From the NCBI RefSeq assembly GCF_030296775.1, contig NZ_AP027742.1, positions 2,976,001-3,040,000 of the forward strand: a stretch of 64,000 nt of DNA. The letters are read 5' to 3'. Each line of letters opens with the position of its first letter. Within the stretch, counting starts at the first letter, position 1. Below the pieces are notes generated by a model. The model worked only from the letters and a program-made list of their open reading frames with translations, made no database searches and was not told the DNA's origin. The translations under genes and the position numbers were made by a program. Source of the stretch: Claveliimonas bilis. Lineage in GTDB: Bacteria > Bacillota > Clostridia > Lachnospirales > Lachnospiraceae. Below are positions 62,438 to 64,000 of the stretch, piece by piece.

Positions 62438-62476
62438 AAATACTATGCAATAGACTAATCTTTTGCATAGTATTTT
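62438..62476 (-). terminator. Terminator of the dehydrogenase-acyltransferase gene
   Basis: Perfect stem AAAATACTATGCAA/TTGCATAGTATTTT with a 12-nt loop and T-rich flanks, 11 bp past the stop. Confidence 0.75.
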
Positions 62477-62487
62477 CTATTTTTCCT

Positions 62488-63711
62488 TTAATCGGGTCCT
62501 TCAGGCGGAATAAACCCGCAGCCCATTCCCACTTTATTTCCTTTCTGTAAATATGCCTTCAACGCTCTTTGAAGACTTGTATCTTCCGGATATTCTTCTA
62601 TCCGGTCCGTCACCTTTCCAAAGACTCTTTCTTCTGCCTGCCTTGCAGGTATCTCATTATAAACAAAAAACAAATCCTGAAACCGGAGAATATTGGACTG
62701 TTTTGAAAGCAGATTGTGAAGCTGCGGAGAAAGAAGCCAGGATTCACAGTGAAATCCATCGTACTTATAAGAAACCACTTCTTCAAAAAATCCCGCCGCT
62801 TCTTTAAATGAATCTTTCACTGCCTGTACATCCAATGGCTCCCCTTCGGGAATATGCACCTCCAGAACCGGAATCTCTTCCCCTTCCTCCCAGTTTTCAT
62901 CTTTCAGCCGGGAAGGTTCATACTGCAGCCGTCCGAGGCGGTAAATCTTCCTTTTAATAGGAAGGCTTGTCCACTGGTACTGTTTCATCCCCGGGATGCC
63001 CGTCTCCTTCAGACAGTGTCTGTACCAGATCTCCATATCCCGAAATGTATCATAATAGATCCTGTCGGATATTCCCGCTTCCTTATAAGAAGGATAGCTC
63101 TCCGCTCCCCATTTCATATAGAGATACAGTGCTGTCTGATACTCTGTCTTCTCTTTTTGCAAAGCCTGATAAAAGGACGGCTCATCTTCTTCAAATAGTT
63201 TCCTAAGCTGCGCTTCCTTTTCCCCTGGTATCCGCCCTGCCTCTGCTGCTTCAAAGGGAAGTCCGATTTGCCCGCTCTTTAAAATTCGTTTCACTTCCTG
63301 GTAGAAAGGTGTATAACGGAGAACATGGCAGATCACAACAGTCCTGTTCAGTTTTTTTGCTACCCGAATGATCTCCCTGCACTCGTTAAGATCCGGAGAA
63401 ATCGGTTTTTCCATCAAAAGGTCATATCCCTTTTCCATCGCCTTGATTGCCTGCCCTACGTGCTGCTGATCCTGGGTAGTAATGAACATAACGTCCGCCA
63501 GTTTCGGCTGACTGATCATTTCCTCCGCACTGGTGAAACAGGATTCATCCGGAACATCATAAGCATCCGCCACCTCCTTCACCTTAGCCGGATCAATATC
63601 AGCAATTGCTACAATCTTCATGCGATCCGGAAACAGCTTTGCCGCCGGGGCGTATGTATCTTTTCCTCTGCTTCCCAGCCCTGCAAGCGCCACTGTTACT
63701 TGTTTTTTCAT
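62488..63711 (-). CDS. Chimera: Gfo/Idh/MocA NAD-binding domain joined to a GNAT-like acyltransferase domain
   Basis: 407 aa. Residues 1-150 are a Gfo/Idh/MocA Rossmann domain (VALAGLGSRGKDTYAPAA; EKPISPD; CHVLRYTPFYQEVKRILKSGQIG). The dehydrogenase C-terminal domain, which normally holds the substrate site, is absent. From about residue 151 the sequence resembles bacterial acyltransferase-domain (DUF5596-type) proteins: FFEEDEP-like FEEDEPSFYQAL, YYDTFRDMEIWYRHCL, RLGRLQYEPSRL, HCESWLLSPQL and GNKVGMGCGFIP. The join is in frame near 63261. It may be a deletion fusion or a genuine new architecture. Confidence 0.7.
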   Translation of the reverse strand: MKKQVTVALAGLGSRGKDTYAPAAKLFPDRMKIVAIADIDPAKVKEVADAYDVPDESCFTSAEEMISQPKLADVMFITTQDQQHVGQAIKAMEKGYDLLMEKPISPDLNECREIIRVAKKLNRTVVICHVLRYTPFYQEVKRILKSGQIGLPFEAAEAGRIPGEKEAQLRKLFEEDEPSFYQALQKEKTEYQTALYLYMKWGAESYPSYKEAGISDRIYYDTFRDMEIWYRHCLKETGIPGMKQYQWTSLPIKRKIYRLGRLQYEPSRLKDENWEEGEEIPVLEVHIPEGEPLDVQAVKDSFKEAAGFFEEVVSYKYDGFHCESWLLSPQLHNLLSKQSNILRFQDLFFVYNEIPARQAEERVFGKVTDRIEEYPEDTSLQRALKAYLQKGNKVGMGCGFIPPEGPD

Positions 63712-64000
63712 TTTTGTCTCATCCTTTCCAGCAAAAGATATTTTTCGGCCGAACAGTTTATCTTTTGTTTTTAGTAATTTTATTATAATTTATACAATTC
63801 TTTCCTGCTTGTCTTATTCCTTATTCAAGTTATCTTATTCTATCTATTTTTTAATATTTTTTTCACAATATTTTTATATTATCCTTTTAAATTCTTTTAT
63901 TTACAAGCAAAAATTTGTTATTTCTAAAATTTCTCTCTTTTTTTCTTGTCAGATTTCCTGCATTGTGTTATCTTTTTTAGTAAATTGTTAAGATTAAACA
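63712..64000. other. AT-rich end of window
   Basis: Very T-rich on the plus strand. It should contain the promoter of the chimeric dehydrogenase-acyltransferase gene, but no clear -35/-10 pair or gene is visible. Confidence 0.5.

Noticed and set aside
62229-62468. 79-aa protein gene on the minus strand
   Set aside because: It overlaps a strong terminator, lacks a ribosome binding site and shows no family features.

Overview
This 64-kb window looks chromosomal and comes from an anaerobic, low-to-moderate GC Gram-positive of the Clostridia, most likely Lachnospiraceae (the neighbourhood of Blautia, Dorea, Mediterraneibacter). The grounds are: pyruvate formate-lyase with its activase, a tiny 2[4Fe-4S] ferredoxin, the order gdpP-rplI-dnaB and rpsF-ssb-rpsR, a T-box before trpB, MutS2 with a Smr domain, a class B sortase, xpaC-telA, DUF951 and DUF1847 proteins, and strong AGGAGG ribosome binding sites. 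The genus is an inference; no 16S gene is present.

Layout. 1-8.6 kb: yhaM (partial), a degenerate HtrA, mutS2, an OmpR-type two-component pair and a sugar-binding lipoprotein. 8.8-12.8 kb: a pyruvate formate-lyase whose glycyl-radical domain is a separate gene, its activase, a ferredoxin and a small helical protein. 12.8-19 kb (minus): dnaB, rplI, gdpP, galE and a sugar nucleotidyltransferase. 19-23 kb: an AraC regulator, murD and a MurL-type epimerase. 23-25 kb: a Trp T-box and trpB2. 24.9-30.2 kb (minus): D-amino-acid transaminase, PxpB, PxpC, DUF1445, PxpA and DUF4392, which looks like a D-glutamate/5-oxoproline operon. 30.3-32.9 kb: rpsR, ssb, rpsF, DUF951 and sortase B. 33-34.6 kb: an IS110 element with a likely bridge-RNA region. 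35-38 kb: flavodoxin, MATE/MarR and a phosphoesterase. 38-43.3 kb: a decaying surface-glycan cluster (one gene fusion by deletion, one frameshift). 43.5-47 kb: an AbiE-like pair (toxin frameshifted) and an IS91-type element. 47-53.9 kb: tRNA-Cys, LUD protein, coaBC with panT, telA/xpaC, DUF1847 and a pentapeptide protein. 54-57.7 kb: an AT-rich islet with exported proteins and an internally deleted IS1182-like element with intact ends. 57.7-64 kb: tRNA-Cys, tRNA-Glu, an orphan PrdD/PrdE pair, DUF3810, an AAA/DUF4143 ATPase and a dehydrogenase-acyltransferase chimera.

The most unusual content is a dispersed family of promoter-linked, structured leader elements before mutS2 (2.2 kb), an AraC regulator (19.05 kb) and the sortase (32.9 kb). 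Each starts at a conserved GGTATAAT box, then has a 5' arm that can pair with a distal GCATGGC arm, an AGAAATACAAGA hairpin, a GGGCGAAWGCCC mini-hairpin and a second hairpin with a tandem G.A internal loop. The hairpin stems differ between loci by compensatory changes. Before mutS2 the hairpin unit is repeated six times (72 bp each) and before the sortase three times (75 bp each), so several 3' arms compete for one 5' arm. A second dispersed palindromic repeat follows terminator-like hairpins at 30.05 kb and 56.5/57.6 kb; the second copy is split by the IS1182-like element.

Themes. D-glutamate recurs: a MurD-MurL pair for making the D-Glu residue on the precursor, and 2 kb away a cyclase/oxoprolinase operon that could dispose of D-Glu. 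Four single-base frameshifts (42999, about 44090, 54987, 55284), three of them in homopolymers, mean real decay, phase variation and sequencing error must be separated before these genes are called dead.
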